A DNA stretch of 64,000 nucleotides from Bradyrhizobium sp. Ash2021. GTDB lineage: Bacteria; Pseudomonadota; Alphaproteobacteria; Rhizobiales; Xanthobacteraceae. Below, one piece after another: positions 26,135-34,757 of this stretch. A program made the translations under genes and the position numbers. How positions within the stretch are numbered: the first letter of the stretch is position 1; the number at the start of each line of letters is the position of its first letter. Below the pieces are notes generated by a model that was given only the letters and a program-made list of their open reading frames with translations, did no database searches and had not been told where the DNA came from. The stretch covers positions 806,001-870,000 of the forward strand of contig NZ_CP100604.1 of assembly GCF_031202265.1 (NCBI RefSeq), given 5' to 3'.

Positions 26135-26629
26135 TCAGCCGCCGCAGCCGCCGACGGTGACTTTGACTTCCTTGGTGGCGCTGTACAGCTTGCCGGCGGC
26201 TTCCACGATGACGATCACGTTGCTGGTCTTCGCCATCTTGATGCGGTTGGCCACGCTCGGGATCGTGCCCGCGGGAATCTTGTACGACGCAATCAGCGCG
26301 TTCGGGTTTTCGCTGACCAGGAACGCGATCGAGGTCACGTCAGTCAGTGTCGTAGAGACCGAAACCGGAACCACGGCGCCGTTCTCCGCGATTTCAGGGG
26401 CGTCCATCTTTACCTTGTCCGAGAGCTCGGCGGTCCTGCCGTAGAGCAATTTGACCGCATCTGCCTCGCTCTTTTGCTTGAACGCCTCCTCCGGATATTT
26501 GTCGTTGGCTGCGGCGAAGGCTGCAGGCAGATCGAAGCTGATAACGCCAAGCCCGGCCAGCGCGACTGTGCCGGCGCCTTTCAGCACCAGCCGCCGCGTC
26601 GCCGAAAATTCATTGTCCGTGATGCTCAT
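26135..26629 (-). CDS. soxY: Thiosulfate carrier subunit SoxY
   Basis: About 164 residues. It has a twin-arginine-type signal (SATRRLVLKGAGTVALAGLG), then a SoxY fold and the diagnostic C-terminal GGCGG arm, whose cysteine holds the sulfur intermediates. It lies in the order soxX-soxY-soxZ. All oxidised sulfur passes through the SoxY cysteine in the periplasm. Confidence 0.95.
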   Translation of the reverse strand: MSITDNEFSATRRLVLKGAGTVALAGLGVISFDLPAAFAAANDKYPEEAFKQKSEADAVKLLYGRTAELSDKVKMDAPEIAENGAVVPVSVSTTLTDVTSIAFLVSENPNALIASYKIPAGTIPSVANRIKMAKTSNVIVIVEAAGKLYSATKEVKVTVGGCGG

Positions 26630-26660
26630 CCGAAAGCTCTCCTGGCGTGCGCTTACAGCG

Positions 26661-26999
26661 TCACAGCGTCTGCAGAAAATCCACCACCGCGCTGATCTCC
26701 TTCTCGGACAAAATCCGGTTTCGTCCGAAGGGCGGCATCACGGTCTGCGGATTGCGCTTGGTTTCGTCCGACACAATGGCGACGAGGTCGTCGCGATTGG
26801 GGTATTTGGTTTTGATGTCTTTCAGTTCGGGGCCGATGGTGCCGGGAAGGTCGCCGCCCTTGATCATATGGCAGGTCAGGCAATTGCCCTTGCCGCGGTC
26901 GAATGCGAGCTTTTGGCCCTCGGCAGCGGCGGATTGTGCATGAGCGGGGCCCGCGACGGCGGCGCCGATCAACAGCGCCAGGACCAGAGCTGGCTTCAT
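26661..26999 (-). CDS. soxX: Sulfur oxidation c-type cytochrome SoxX
   Basis: About 112 residues from the ATG at 26999, where a clean signal peptide starts (KPALVLALLIGAAVAGPAHA). One haem c site, CLTCH at 40-44, and the distal methionine in VMPPFG (Met88) are present. SoxX passes electrons from SoxA-catalysed thiosulfate coupling. It is the first gene of the minus-strand sox run. The 243 bases to the divergent gene must contain the promoter; I could not pick out a regulator site. Confidence 0.93.
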   Translation of the reverse strand: MKPALVLALLIGAAVAGPAHAQSAAAEGQKLAFDRGKGNCLTCHMIKGGDLPGTIGPELKDIKTKYPNRDDLVAIVSDETKRNPQTVMPPFGRNRILSEKEISAVVDFLQTL

Positions 27000-27242
27000 G
27001 GAGGAAGTGGCGATCAAGGGCGTTTCCCGGACGTTATATCGACGATCCCTGCGCAATATAGGGGGTCAAAAAGCACAAAGACCATCGGCTGGCAATGTGG
27101 AGAATAGGCGCGGGGAGACCGAGGTTAACGCACTGACCCAATGCACCCCGCGGAAGCTCGATTGTTCCCTCGTATTACAGTCATTCCGGCCAAATTTTGC
27201 AGACGGCGCCCGTGCGGTCTAAAAGGGCGCGGGAGAGTGGCC

Positions 27243-27938
27243 GTGGCGGAACATGTGGTGGAATTCGGCAAGGATGGCCGGCCGGTCGAACCCGACGGCC
27301 GGCTCGACGCGGCGGCGTTCCACCGCAACCACGCGCCGATTTCCACGGTTTTGCTGAAATTCCTCGCCGGCAAAACCGGCGACGTGCTAGAGGCCGGCAG
27401 CGGCACCGGCCAGCATGTGGTGCATTTCGCCCGCCACGCCCCTGATATCACCTGGTGGCCGAGCGACACCAACGAGGCGCATCTGAACAGCATCGGCGCG
27501 TGGCTGAAACATTCAGGCCTGCCGAACATCCGCCCCGCGCTGCGGATCGATCTCTCCGATCCCGCCTGGTGTCATCAGATGCACGACGGCCGCGGCCCCG
27601 GCAAATTGCTGGCGGTGTTCTGCGCCAATGTGATCCACATCGCGCCATGGCGCGTCGCCGAGGGCCTGTTTGCGGGCGCCGCGCGCTATTTGCGCTCCGA
27701 CGGGCGGTTGTTTCTTTATGGCCCGTTCAAGCGCGACGGCAAGCACACCGCGCTGAGTAATGCCGTATTCGACACCAGCCTTCGCAGCCGCGAGCCCGAA
27801 TGGGGCGTGCGCGATATCGGCGACGTCGAGAGATTGGCTGACGGTGTTGGCCTCGTCTTGCTCGAGACCGTGCAAATGCCGGCCAACAACCTGATTCTGG
27901 TGTTCGGGCCATCAAAAAAGGGTGACGCCAGCGCATAG
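27243..27938 (+). CDS. DUF938 family SAM-dependent methyltransferase-like protein
   Basis: About 231 residues from the GTG at 27243, with GGGAG seven bases before it. It carries the DUF938 pattern: FHRNHAPISTVLLKFLAGKTGDVLEAGSGTGQHVVHFA (motif I DVLEAGSGTGQH), then WWPSDTNEAHLNSI and VFCANVIHIAPWRVAEGLF. The C-terminal PANNLILVFGPSKK is also typical. Substrate unknown. It is divergent from soxX but is not a recognised Sox component. Confidence 0.85.
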   Translation: MAEHVVEFGKDGRPVEPDGRLDAAAFHRNHAPISTVLLKFLAGKTGDVLEAGSGTGQHVVHFARHAPDITWWPSDTNEAHLNSIGAWLKHSGLPNIRPALRIDLSDPAWCHQMHDGRGPGKLLAVFCANVIHIAPWRVAEGLFAGAARYLRSDGRLFLYGPFKRDGKHTALSNAVFDTSLRSREPEWGVRDIGDVERLADGVGLVLLETVQMPANNLILVFGPSKKGDASA

Positions 27939-28031
27939 CGCGCGCCCGTTTGCATCGGTTGATCGCGCGGCGGCTCCTCTTCATAGTGCCGGGAATCACC
28001 AGGGCTCCCGGCCGGGGCCTGCCGGGCGGGA

Positions 28032-29282
28032 ATGCCGATATTGGATACGACAGCCACCGACGAGATCGCCAACGATGCGCGGGCGCGCTCCAATGTGCTG
28101 CGGCTGGCCGCGGCGCAGGCGCTGACCGGCGCCAATTCGGCGGTGATCTTCGCCACCGGCTCGATCGTGGGCGCGACGCTGGCGCCGTCAATCTCGCTCG
28201 CAACCGTGCCGCTGTCGATGTACGTGCTGGGCCTCGCCGCGGGCACGCTGCCGACCGGCGCGATCTCGCGCGCCTATGGCCGCCGCGTCGCTTTCATCAT
28301 CGGCACCGGCTGCGGCGTAGCGACCGGCGCGCTTGGCGCATTCGCGATCCTGCATGCCTCATTCTGGCTGTTTTGCTGCGCGACCTTCCTCGGCGGCCTC
28401 TATGGCGCGGTGTCGCAATCCTACCGCTTTGCCGCCGCGGACGGCGCCAGCACCGCGTTCCGCCCCAAGGCCGTGTCGTGGGTGATGGCTGGCGGCGTAT
28501 TCGCCGGCGTGCTCGGTCCGCAGCTCGTGCAGTGGACCATGGACATCTGGCCGCCTTATCTGTTCGCGTTCAGCTTTGTGGTGCAGGCGCTGGTCGCCTT
28601 GATCGCGATGGCGGTGCTGACCGGCGTCGATGCGCCAAAGCCGGCCGCGGCCGACCTGCATGGCGGCCGGCCGCTGTTCGAGATCGCGCGGCAGCCGCGC
28701 TTCATCGCCGCCGCCCTGTGCGGCGTCATCGCCTACCCCATGATGAACCTCGTCATGACGTCGGCGCCGCTCGCGATGAAGATGTGCGGCCTCTCCGTCA
28801 GCGATTCCAATTTCGGCATTCAGTGGCACATCGTGGCGATGTATGGGCCAAGCTTCTTCACCGGCTCGCTGATCGCCCGCTTCGGCGCGCCCGTGATCGT
28901 GGCGATCGGCCTGTCGCTGGAGGCGGTCGGCGCCATGATCGGCCTCTCCGGCGTCACCGCGATGCATTTCTGGGCTACGCTGGCCGTGCTCGGCGTCGGC
29001 TGGAATTTCGGCTTCGTCGGCGCGTCGGCGCTGGTGCTGGAGACGCACCGGCCGCAGGAGCGCAACAAGGTGCAGGCCTTCAACGATTTTCTGGTGTTCG
29101 GGATGATGGCTATCGGATCGTTCTCGTCCGGGCAGCTGTTGGCCAATTACGGCTGGTCGGCGGTCAACATGGTGGTGTTCCCGCCAGTGCTGCTCGGCCT
29201 TGCGGTGCTGTCGTTCGCGTCGTTCACGAAGCGACGGCGCAGATTGCAGTCGGTGGATGAATTTCCGGAGCCGAGCCTTTAG
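28032..29282 (+). CDS. MFS transporter
   Basis: About 416 residues with twelve hydrophobic segments, starting at the ATG at 28032 behind GGCGGGA. The loop between helices 2 and 3 is AISRAYGRRVAFIIG, the usual MFS signature place, and the tail is basic (TKRRRRLQ). It lies 93 bases after the DUF938 gene on the same strand. Substrate unknown. The C-terminal half (HRPQERNKVQAFNDFLVFG) is typical of YcaD/NarK-like carriers of unknown substrate. Confidence 0.82.
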   Translation: MPILDTTATDEIANDARARSNVLRLAAAQALTGANSAVIFATGSIVGATLAPSISLATVPLSMYVLGLAAGTLPTGAISRAYGRRVAFIIGTGCGVATGALGAFAILHASFWLFCCATFLGGLYGAVSQSYRFAAADGASTAFRPKAVSWVMAGGVFAGVLGPQLVQWTMDIWPPYLFAFSFVVQALVALIAMAVLTGVDAPKPAAADLHGGRPLFEIARQPRFIAAALCGVIAYPMMNLVMTSAPLAMKMCGLSVSDSNFGIQWHIVAMYGPSFFTGSLIARFGAPVIVAIGLSLEAVGAMIGLSGVTAMHFWATLAVLGVGWNFGFVGASALVLETHRPQERNKVQAFNDFLVFGMMAIGSFSSGQLLANYGWSAVNMVVFPPVLLGLAVLSFASFTKRRRRLQSVDEFPEPSL

Positions 29283-29354
29283 CGGTTTGCTGACATCCGC
29301 TGACAATTCGGCCGCGGTCGAAGTCTTCTTCTTCTTGACCTGCTAATAGTTGCC

Positions 29355-29479
29355 GTGATGCCCGGGCTTGACCCGGGCACCCACGTCTTTCTTGATGCCG
29401 GTACGAAGGACGTGGATGGCCTGGCATAGGCGAGCGGAAGCGACGCCGTCCTTCGGACCGCTATGCCCGGCCATGACGG
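29355..29479. repeat. Palindromic repeat with GCCCGGGCTTGACCCGGGC end
   Basis: Dispersed element of about 125 bases. One end holds GCCCGGGCTTGACCCGGGC, the other holds a GCGGAAGCGACGCCGTCC block and TATGCCCGGCCATGAC. An inverted copy lies at 55502-55627, inside a coding gene. Here its right end supplies the ATG drawn as the start of the next MFS gene. Confidence 0.8.
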
Positions 29480-30720
29480 CGCAAATTCAAAAGAAGAAAA
29501 AATTGGACGCATCCACTCACGCCACCATCGACGAAACCTCCATCCGCTACGAAGGCTGGCGGATCGTGCTGGTTTGCTTCCTGCTCGCGACCTTTGGCTG
29601 GGGGCTCGGCTTTTACGGCCAGAGCGTCTATGTCGCCGAGCTGCACCGGCTGCGCGGCTGGCCGGCGTCGCTGATCTCGTCCGGCACCACGTTCTTCTAC
29701 CTGTCGGGTGCGGCGCTGGTCGCCTTCGTCAGCGAGGCGATCAGGGCGTTCGGTCCACGCAAATGCCTGATCGCGGGCACGTTGGCGATGGCGGCAGCCG
29801 CGATCTCGATCGGGCAGGTGCGCGAGCCCTGGCAGCTCTATGCGGCGAATGCGGTACTGGCGTTCGGCTGGGCCGGCACCAGCCTTTCCGTCATCACCAA
29901 CACGCTCGGCCTCTGGTTCGACCACAAGCGCGGCATGGCGATCAGCCTGGCGCTGAACGGCGCCAGCTTTGGCGGCATTGCCGGCGTGCCGCTGCTGGCG
30001 GCCGCGATCGGCTATTTCGGCTTTTCGGGCGCGATGATCGCGGCGGCAGTCGCGATGATCGTGCTGATGGTGCCGGTGATCCTGATCTTCGTCGGACAAC
30101 CGCCGCTGCACCTGAGTACGAGCGCGCTGGCGGCCTCAGACGCGCCATCCGCCACGCAAATCCGTGCACGGGCATTTCGCGATATCAGTTTTCTCTCGGT
30201 CTCCGGCGCCTTTGCGCTGGTGCTGTTCGCGCAGGTCGGCTTCATCGTTCATTTGATCTCGTTCCTGGATTCGGTGATCGGGCGCGAGCGCGCGGCGGTT
30301 GCAGTGGCGTTGATGACGGCGATGGCGGTGGTCGGGCGCGTGCTGTTCTCGTTCGTGATCGACCGGCTCAACCAGCGGCTGGCGTCGTCGCTGTCGTTCG
30401 TCAGCCAGGCGGTGGCGCTCGCCGTCATCATCAATGTGCACAACGACATGGCCTCGATCGCGGCCTGCGCGCTGTTCGGATTTTCGGTCGGCAATCTGAT
30501 CACGCTGCCGTCGCTGATCGTGCAGCGCGAATTCGACCCGCGATCGTTCGGCGTGCTGGTCAGCCTGATCACGGCGATCAACCAGATCACCTATGCGTTC
30601 GGTCCCGGCGTGGTCGGGGTGCTGCGGGACGCCTCGGGAAGCTATGCGCTGCCGTTCTACGGCTGCATCGGGCTGGAACTGACCGCGGCGGTGCTGATCA
30701 TGATCCGCGGGCGTCCCTGA
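29473..30720 (+). CDS. MFS transporter (oxalate/formate-antiporter-like branch)
   Basis: About 415 residues with twelve hydrophobic segments. The N-terminus is Lys-rich (TAQIQKKKKLD), then come YGQSVYVAELHRLRGWPASLISSGTTFFYLSGA and AFGWAGTSLSVITNTLGLWFDHKRGMAISLALNGASFGG, the pattern of oxalate/formate and monocarboxylate carriers. The start is uncertain: the ATG at 29473 lies inside the end of a palindromic repeat and has no ribosome site, so the true start could be nearer the first helix. Substrate unknown. Confidence 0.78.
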   Translation: MTAQIQKKKKLDASTHATIDETSIRYEGWRIVLVCFLLATFGWGLGFYGQSVYVAELHRLRGWPASLISSGTTFFYLSGAALVAFVSEAIRAFGPRKCLIAGTLAMAAAAISIGQVREPWQLYAANAVLAFGWAGTSLSVITNTLGLWFDHKRGMAISLALNGASFGGIAGVPLLAAAIGYFGFSGAMIAAAVAMIVLMVPVILIFVGQPPLHLSTSALAASDAPSATQIRARAFRDISFLSVSGAFALVLFAQVGFIVHLISFLDSVIGRERAAVAVALMTAMAVVGRVLFSFVIDRLNQRLASSLSFVSQAVALAVIINVHNDMASIAACALFGFSVGNLITLPSLIVQREFDPRSFGVLVSLITAINQITYAFGPGVVGVLRDASGSYALPFYGCIGLELTAAVLIMIRGRP

Positions 30721-30723
30721 GTC

Positions 30724-30806
30724 GTCATTGCGAGCGAAGCGAAGCAATCCATTTCACCGAGCAAAGGAAGAGTGGATTGCTTCGTCGCTTCGCTCCTCGC
30801 AATGAC
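30724..30806. repeat. Palindromic repeat (GTCATTGCGAG type)
   Basis: Inverted repeat running from GTCATTGCGAGCGAAGCG to CGCTTCGCTCCTCGCAATGAC, with internal GCAATCCA and TGGATTGC arms. Near-identical copies lie at 34664-34746 and 59288-59405. All three sit between convergent genes, so they could terminate both transcripts. Confidence 0.88.
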
Positions 30807-30814
30807 GGCAAAAA

Positions 30815-31321
30815 CTACACCGCCCGCTGCCGCAATAGATCATCCAGATCGAGCCGCTTCGTGAACATCGACAGCGCGCCGTCCGGCGTGCGCGGCCATT
30901 GCTCCTTCGGCCGGTCCCAGTACAGCTCCACGCCGTTCTCGTCGGGATCGCGCAGATAAAGCGCCTCGCTGACCCCGTGGTCGCTGGCGCCGTCGAGCTC
31001 GATACCGGCGCTGATCACGCGATAAAGCGCATCGCCCAGCGCCGGACGGGTCGGATAGAGGATCGCGGTGTGGAACAGGCCCGTCGTGCCCGGCGGCGGC
31101 GGATGGCCGCCTTTGCTTTCCCAGGTATTGAGCCCGATATGGTGGTGATAGCCGCCGGCCGAGATGAACGCCGCGCCGGAGCCGAGCCGCTGCATCAGTT
31201 CGAAGCCGAGCACGCCGCAATAGAAGCCCAGCGCGCGGTCGAGGTCGGCGACCTTGAGGTGGACATGCCCGATCCGGGTACCGGCGATGATGGGTGGATT
31301 GTCGGGCAAAGCGTTCTCCAT
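30815..31321 (-). CDS. VOC family (glyoxalase/extradiol dioxygenase-like) protein
   Basis: About 168 residues with one vicinal-oxygen-chelate module: IGHVHLKVADLDRALGFYCGVLGFEL, AAFISAGGYHHHIGLNTWES and LYLRDPDENGVELYWDRP. The metal ligands expected are the first His in HVHLK, the His pair in YHHHIGLN and the Glu in GVELYWD. This resembles the large VOC group annotated as glyoxalase or catechol 2,3-dioxygenase-like. Substrate not known. It is cotranscribed at a distance, if at all, with the CMD gene upstream. Confidence 0.85.
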   Translation of the reverse strand: MENALPDNPPIIAGTRIGHVHLKVADLDRALGFYCGVLGFELMQRLGSGAAFISAGGYHHHIGLNTWESKGGHPPPPGTTGLFHTAILYPTRPALGDALYRVISAGIELDGASDHGVSEALYLRDPDENGVELYWDRPKEQWPRTPDGALSMFTKRLDLDDLLRQRAV

Positions 31322-31330
31322 TCGAAGGGT

Positions 31331-31450
31331 ATCGTGCCCCGGATACTGCGCAGCGCGTCAGCGATGCGCTGCTAAGCCGGGGCCCATAGCTCGCGGGTCC
31401 CGGCTCTGCGGTGCACCGCTGAAGAAGCGCTGCACCGCGTCCGGGACACG
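31331..31450. repeat. GC-rich palindromic element
   Basis: Imperfect inverted-repeat region with GTGCCCCGGATACTGCGC at one end and CGCGTCCGGGACACG at the other, plus inner GCAGCGC/GCGCTGC stems. It lies between the VOC and CMD genes, which share a strand. I see no close copy elsewhere in the window. It may be a further repeat family. Confidence 0.5.
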
Positions 31451-31467
31451 TAGGCGGCGATCACGCC

Positions 31468-32013
31468 TCACGCAAGGTCGGACACTTCTCCTGTCGGCAG
31501 TTCGAACTCAAAGGTGTTCAGCGTCATCGACACCATCGTGTAGTAGCCGCACAGCCCGATGATCTCGGTCACGCCGCGCACGGTGAGCACCTTGACGGCG
31601 GTGTCATACAGCGCCTTCGACACGCCGTGGCCCTCATGCAGCGATTTGGCGAGGTCGTAGATCATCTGGCCCTTGGGATCGTCGAACACGGGCGTGCGGC
31701 GGTCGCGGATGTCATCGATGATTTTCGGGTCCATGCCGCCCTTCAGTGCGAGGCGCTTGTGCGCGTACCATTCGTAATGCGAGGTCCAGTGCCGCGCGGT
31801 GACGAGGATCGCGATCTCCGACAATTTGGCCGGAAATATCGTATCGAAGCGCAGCACGCCGCCAAGGCGCGTGGCATGCCGGGCCATTTCGGGACTATTG
31901 AGCCAGGCCATCATCGGCGCCGGCGGGGCGCCCCGTTTGCCTGCAATCGACTCGTCGTAGGTTTCTTTTTGGTCCGCGCTCATTTCGCCAGGCGAAAGCA
32001 ACTTCAGGCGCAT
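31468..32013 (-). CDS. Carboxymuconolactone decarboxylase (CMD) family protein
   Basis: About 181 residues, all-helical. The CMD core is visible in LRFDTIFPAKLSEIAILVTARHWTSHYEWYAHKRLALKGG and VRGVTEIIGLCGYYTMVSMTLNTF. It lacks the CxxC pair of AhpD-type peroxidase partners, so it is probably not a disulfide reductase. Related proteins occur in aromatic-compound degradation clusters. The precise reaction is unknown. Confidence 0.85.
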   Translation of the reverse strand: MRLKLLSPGEMSADQKETYDESIAGKRGAPPAPMMAWLNSPEMARHATRLGGVLRFDTIFPAKLSEIAILVTARHWTSHYEWYAHKRLALKGGMDPKIIDDIRDRRTPVFDDPKGQMIYDLAKSLHEGHGVSKALYDTAVKVLTVRGVTEIIGLCGYYTMVSMTLNTFEFELPTGEVSDLA

Positions 32014-32172
32014 GTCCGTTTCCTCTTGTTTTTCAATCGTTACGCGCTTTGCGAATACACCTGATCACGCGGCATGACCACCGCCGCTCCGGCATGGCAT
32101 GACGCAAGACATATTGAATTCCGCGGTGCGGTGACTAAGGTCCTTTCCAACTCGACAATATGGAAACGCACC

Positions 32173-33357
32173 ATGCCCGATCTGGAAAATTTTCGCCGTG
32201 AAACCCGCGCCTGGCTGCAGGCGAACTGTCCGCCCGAGATGCGGCGGCCGATGACCTCGGACGCGGATACGTTCTGGGGCGGCCGTAACGCCAAATTCTC
32301 CTCCGAGCCGCAGCGCGTCTGGTTCGAGCGGATGCGCGACAAGGGCTGGACCGTGCCGCATTGGCCGAAGGAATATGGTGGCGGCGGCCTCGACGGCGAG
32401 GAGGCCAAGATCGTGCGCCAGGAGATGGCGGCGATCGGAGCCCGCCAGCCGCTGGTCTCGTTCGGCATTTCCATGCTCGGACCGGCGCTGCTGAAATACG
32501 GCACCGACGCGCAGAAGAAGGAGCATCTGCCCAAGATCACGGCGGGCTTGATCCGCTGGTGCCAGGGCTATTCCGAGCCGAACGCCGGCTCCGACCTTGC
32601 CTCGCTGCAGACCCGCGCCGAAAGCGACGGTGATGATTTCATCATCAACGGCCAGAAGATCTGGACGTCATATGCCAACTACGCCGACTGGATTTTCTGC
32701 CTGGTGCGCACCGATGGCACGGCCAAGAAACACGACGGCATCAGCTTCATCCTGTTCGACATGGCCTCGAAGGGCGTGTCGACAAAGCCGATCCTGCTGA
32801 TCTCCGGCTATTCGCCGTTCTGCGAAACCTTCTTCGACAATGTGCGGGTGCCGAAGTCGCATGTGGTCGGCACCGTCAATCGCGGCTGGGATGTCGCGAA
32901 ATATCTGCTGCAGCACGAGCGCGCGATGATCTCGGGCATGGGCGAGCGCGGCGTCGGCCGGCCGCTTGGCCAGGTTGCCGCCGACTCGGTCGGGACCGAC
33001 GAGCAGGGCCGGCTGGAAGATCCGATGCTGCGCGGCCAGATCTCGACCTTCGAGATCGACGAGGCGGCGCTGTCGGCGGCCGCCGAGCGCGCGGTCGATC
33101 TGGCCAAGGCCGGTCAGTCGCATCCGGCGTTTTCGTCGGCGATGAAATATTACGGCACTGAATTGAACAAGCGCCGCTACGAAATCCTGATGTCGGCCGG
33201 CGGCATCGACGCGCTGGAATGGGAGAGCGAGCGCTCCAAAGGCGGCGCCCGCCCGCGTGCCTGGCTGCGCACCAAGGCCAACTCGATCGAGGGCGGCACC
33301 AGCGAGGTGATGCTCGGCATCGTGGCCAAGCGCATCCTCGATCTGCCGGGAGCGTGA
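32173..33357 (+). CDS. Acyl-CoA dehydrogenase
   Basis: About 394 residues from the ATG at 32173. It has the ACAD pattern: PHWPKEYGGGGLDGEEAKIVRQEM, WCQGYSEPNAGSDLASLQTRAE (flavin and substrate region), DDFIINGQKIWTSYANYADWIFCLVRT, and the C-terminal arm with AWLRTKANSIEGGTSEVMLGIVAKRILDLP. The family oxidises acyl-CoA thioesters with FAD. It is followed by a second, shorter dehydrogenase; such large/small pairs are common in dicarboxylic, aromatic-ring and sterol degradation. The acyl substrate is unknown. Confidence 0.9.
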   Translation: MPDLENFRRETRAWLQANCPPEMRRPMTSDADTFWGGRNAKFSSEPQRVWFERMRDKGWTVPHWPKEYGGGGLDGEEAKIVRQEMAAIGARQPLVSFGISMLGPALLKYGTDAQKKEHLPKITAGLIRWCQGYSEPNAGSDLASLQTRAESDGDDFIINGQKIWTSYANYADWIFCLVRTDGTAKKHDGISFILFDMASKGVSTKPILLISGYSPFCETFFDNVRVPKSHVVGTVNRGWDVAKYLLQHERAMISGMGERGVGRPLGQVAADSVGTDEQGRLEDPMLRGQISTFEIDEAALSAAAERAVDLAKAGQSHPAFSSAMKYYGTELNKRRYEILMSAGGIDALEWESERSKGGARPRAWLRTKANSIEGGTSEVMLGIVAKRILDLPGA

Positions 33358-33368
33358 ACTCTGCAACC

Positions 33369-33471
33369 GTCGTTCCGGGGCGACGCGAAGCGTCGAACCC
33401 GGAACCTCGAGATTCCCCGACGTGCAATTGCACATCTGAGGTTCGCGTCTTCGACGCGCCCCGGAATGACG
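33369..33471. repeat. Intergenic palindromic repeat
   Basis: Inverted repeat with ends CGTTCCGGGGCG and CGCCCCGGAATGACG, inner GAAGCGTCGAAC/GTTCGCGTCTTCGAC arms and a GTGCAATTGCAC core. It lies between two acyl-CoA dehydrogenase genes that run in the same direction. Its core resembles those of the 2727 and 20521 elements. Confidence 0.75.
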
Positions 33472-33511
33472 ACCTCAAATTAGAAACACATCCAAACCGG
33501 AATCCTCTCAA

Positions 33512-34651
33512 ATGGCCCTCGTCCTTACCGAAGAACAATCCATGCTGCGCGACAGTGCGCGCGGCCTCATCAGCGACAAGGCGCCGGTATCGCATCTGCG
33601 CGCACTGCGCGATGCCAAGGACGCAGTCGGATTTTCCCGCGATCTCTGGAAGACGTTTGCCGAGATGGGATTTTCCGGGCTGCTGGTGCCGGAGAACTTT
33701 GGCGGCAGCGGGCTCGGCTGCGTCGAGGCCGGCGTGGTGATGGAAGAAATCGGCCGCACCTTGATGCCGTCGCCGTTTCTCGCCACCTCGGTGCTGGCGG
33801 CCTCGGCGCTGTCGCGCGGCGGCAGTGATGCGCAAAAATCCCAGCATCTGCCAAAAATTTCCGACGGCTCGCTGCTGGCGGCGCTCGCGATCGACGAAGG
33901 AGCCAAACACCGCCCGTTGCAAACCAAGATGCAAGCGGTGCGCTCCGGCAATGGGTTCAAGCTTTCCGGCGACAAGGCCTTTGTGGTCGACGGCCACACC
34001 GCCGATCTCCTGATCGTCGCGGCGCGCACCGGCGGCGCCGCCGGCGAGCGCAACGGCCTGACGCTGTTCCTGGTCGATCCGAAGACCAAGGGCATCGCGA
34101 CTGAGCGCACGGCGATGGTCGATTCGCACAATGCGGCACGGATCGTGTTCGAGAATGTCGAGGTCAATGCCGATCATGTGCTCGGCGAGGTTGATCAAGG
34201 CGGGGCGTTGCTCGAGGGCGTGCTCAATATCGGCCGCGGCGCGGTTGCCTCCGAAATGGTGGGTCTCAGCGAAGAAGTGTTCGGCCGTACCGTCACCTAT
34301 CTCAAGGAACGCAAGCAGTTCGGCAAGCTGATCGGCGAATTCCAGGCGCTTCAGCATCGCGCAGCCCAACTCTACATCGATATCGAAATCACCCGCGCTG
34401 CGGTGCTGAAAGCGCTGCAGACGCTCGATGGCGATTTCGATCGCGCGGGTGCAGCGGTCGCCGTCGCCAAAGCGCGCGCCGGCTCAACCGCGACGCTGGC
34501 GGTTCAGGAAGGCGTCCAGATGCACGGCGGCATGGGCATGACCGACCAGTTCGACATCGGCTTCTTCATGAAGCGGGCGCGGGTCTGCCAGGAATTGTTC
34601 GGCGATGCCAATTTCCACGCCGATCAGCTGGCGCGGATGAAGAGTTATTGA
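33512..34651 (+). CDS. Acyl-CoA dehydrogenase (short-chain/small-subunit type)
   Basis: About 379 residues. It opens LVLTEEQSMLRDSARGLISDKAPVSHLR and has FAEMGFSGLLVPENFGGSGLGCVEAG, a flavin-domain beta region (GNGFKLSGDKAFVVDGHTADLLIVAAR) and a C-terminal helical domain with GMGMTDQFDIGFFMKRARV. The catalytic base is not clear. It probably forms a heteromer with the dehydrogenase encoded upstream; this pairing is inference. Confidence 0.88.
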   Translation: MALVLTEEQSMLRDSARGLISDKAPVSHLRALRDAKDAVGFSRDLWKTFAEMGFSGLLVPENFGGSGLGCVEAGVVMEEIGRTLMPSPFLATSVLAASALSRGGSDAQKSQHLPKISDGSLLAALAIDEGAKHRPLQTKMQAVRSGNGFKLSGDKAFVVDGHTADLLIVAARTGGAAGERNGLTLFLVDPKTKGIATERTAMVDSHNAARIVFENVEVNADHVLGEVDQGGALLEGVLNIGRGAVASEMVGLSEEVFGRTVTYLKERKQFGKLIGEFQALQHRAAQLYIDIEITRAAVLKALQTLDGDFDRAGAAVAVAKARAGSTATLAVQEGVQMHGGMGMTDQFDIGFFMKRARVCQELFGDANFHADQLARMKSY

Positions 34652-34663
34652 CGGTCTCACCCC

Positions 34664-34746
34664 GTCATTGCGAGCGAAGCGAAGCAATCCATAGCGCGGC
34701 ATAACGGATAGATGGATTGCTTCGTCGCTTCGCTCCTCGCAATGAC
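34664..34746. repeat. Palindromic repeat (GTCATTGCGAG type)
   Basis: Close copy of the element at 30724-30806: GTCATTGCGAGCGAAGCG at one end, CGCTTCGCTCCTCGCAATGAC at the other, and a different short loop. It separates the convergent acyl-CoA dehydrogenase and amino-acid binding protein genes. Confidence 0.9.
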
Positions 34747-34757
34747 GTCTGAGGGAC

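Noticed and set aside
32173..34651. Naming the two acyl-CoA dehydrogenases pimC and pimD
   Set aside because: The large/small pairing is similar, but the rest of the pim operon (pimF, pimA, pimB, pimE) is not adjacent and the sequences are not specific enough to claim pimeloyl-CoA activity.
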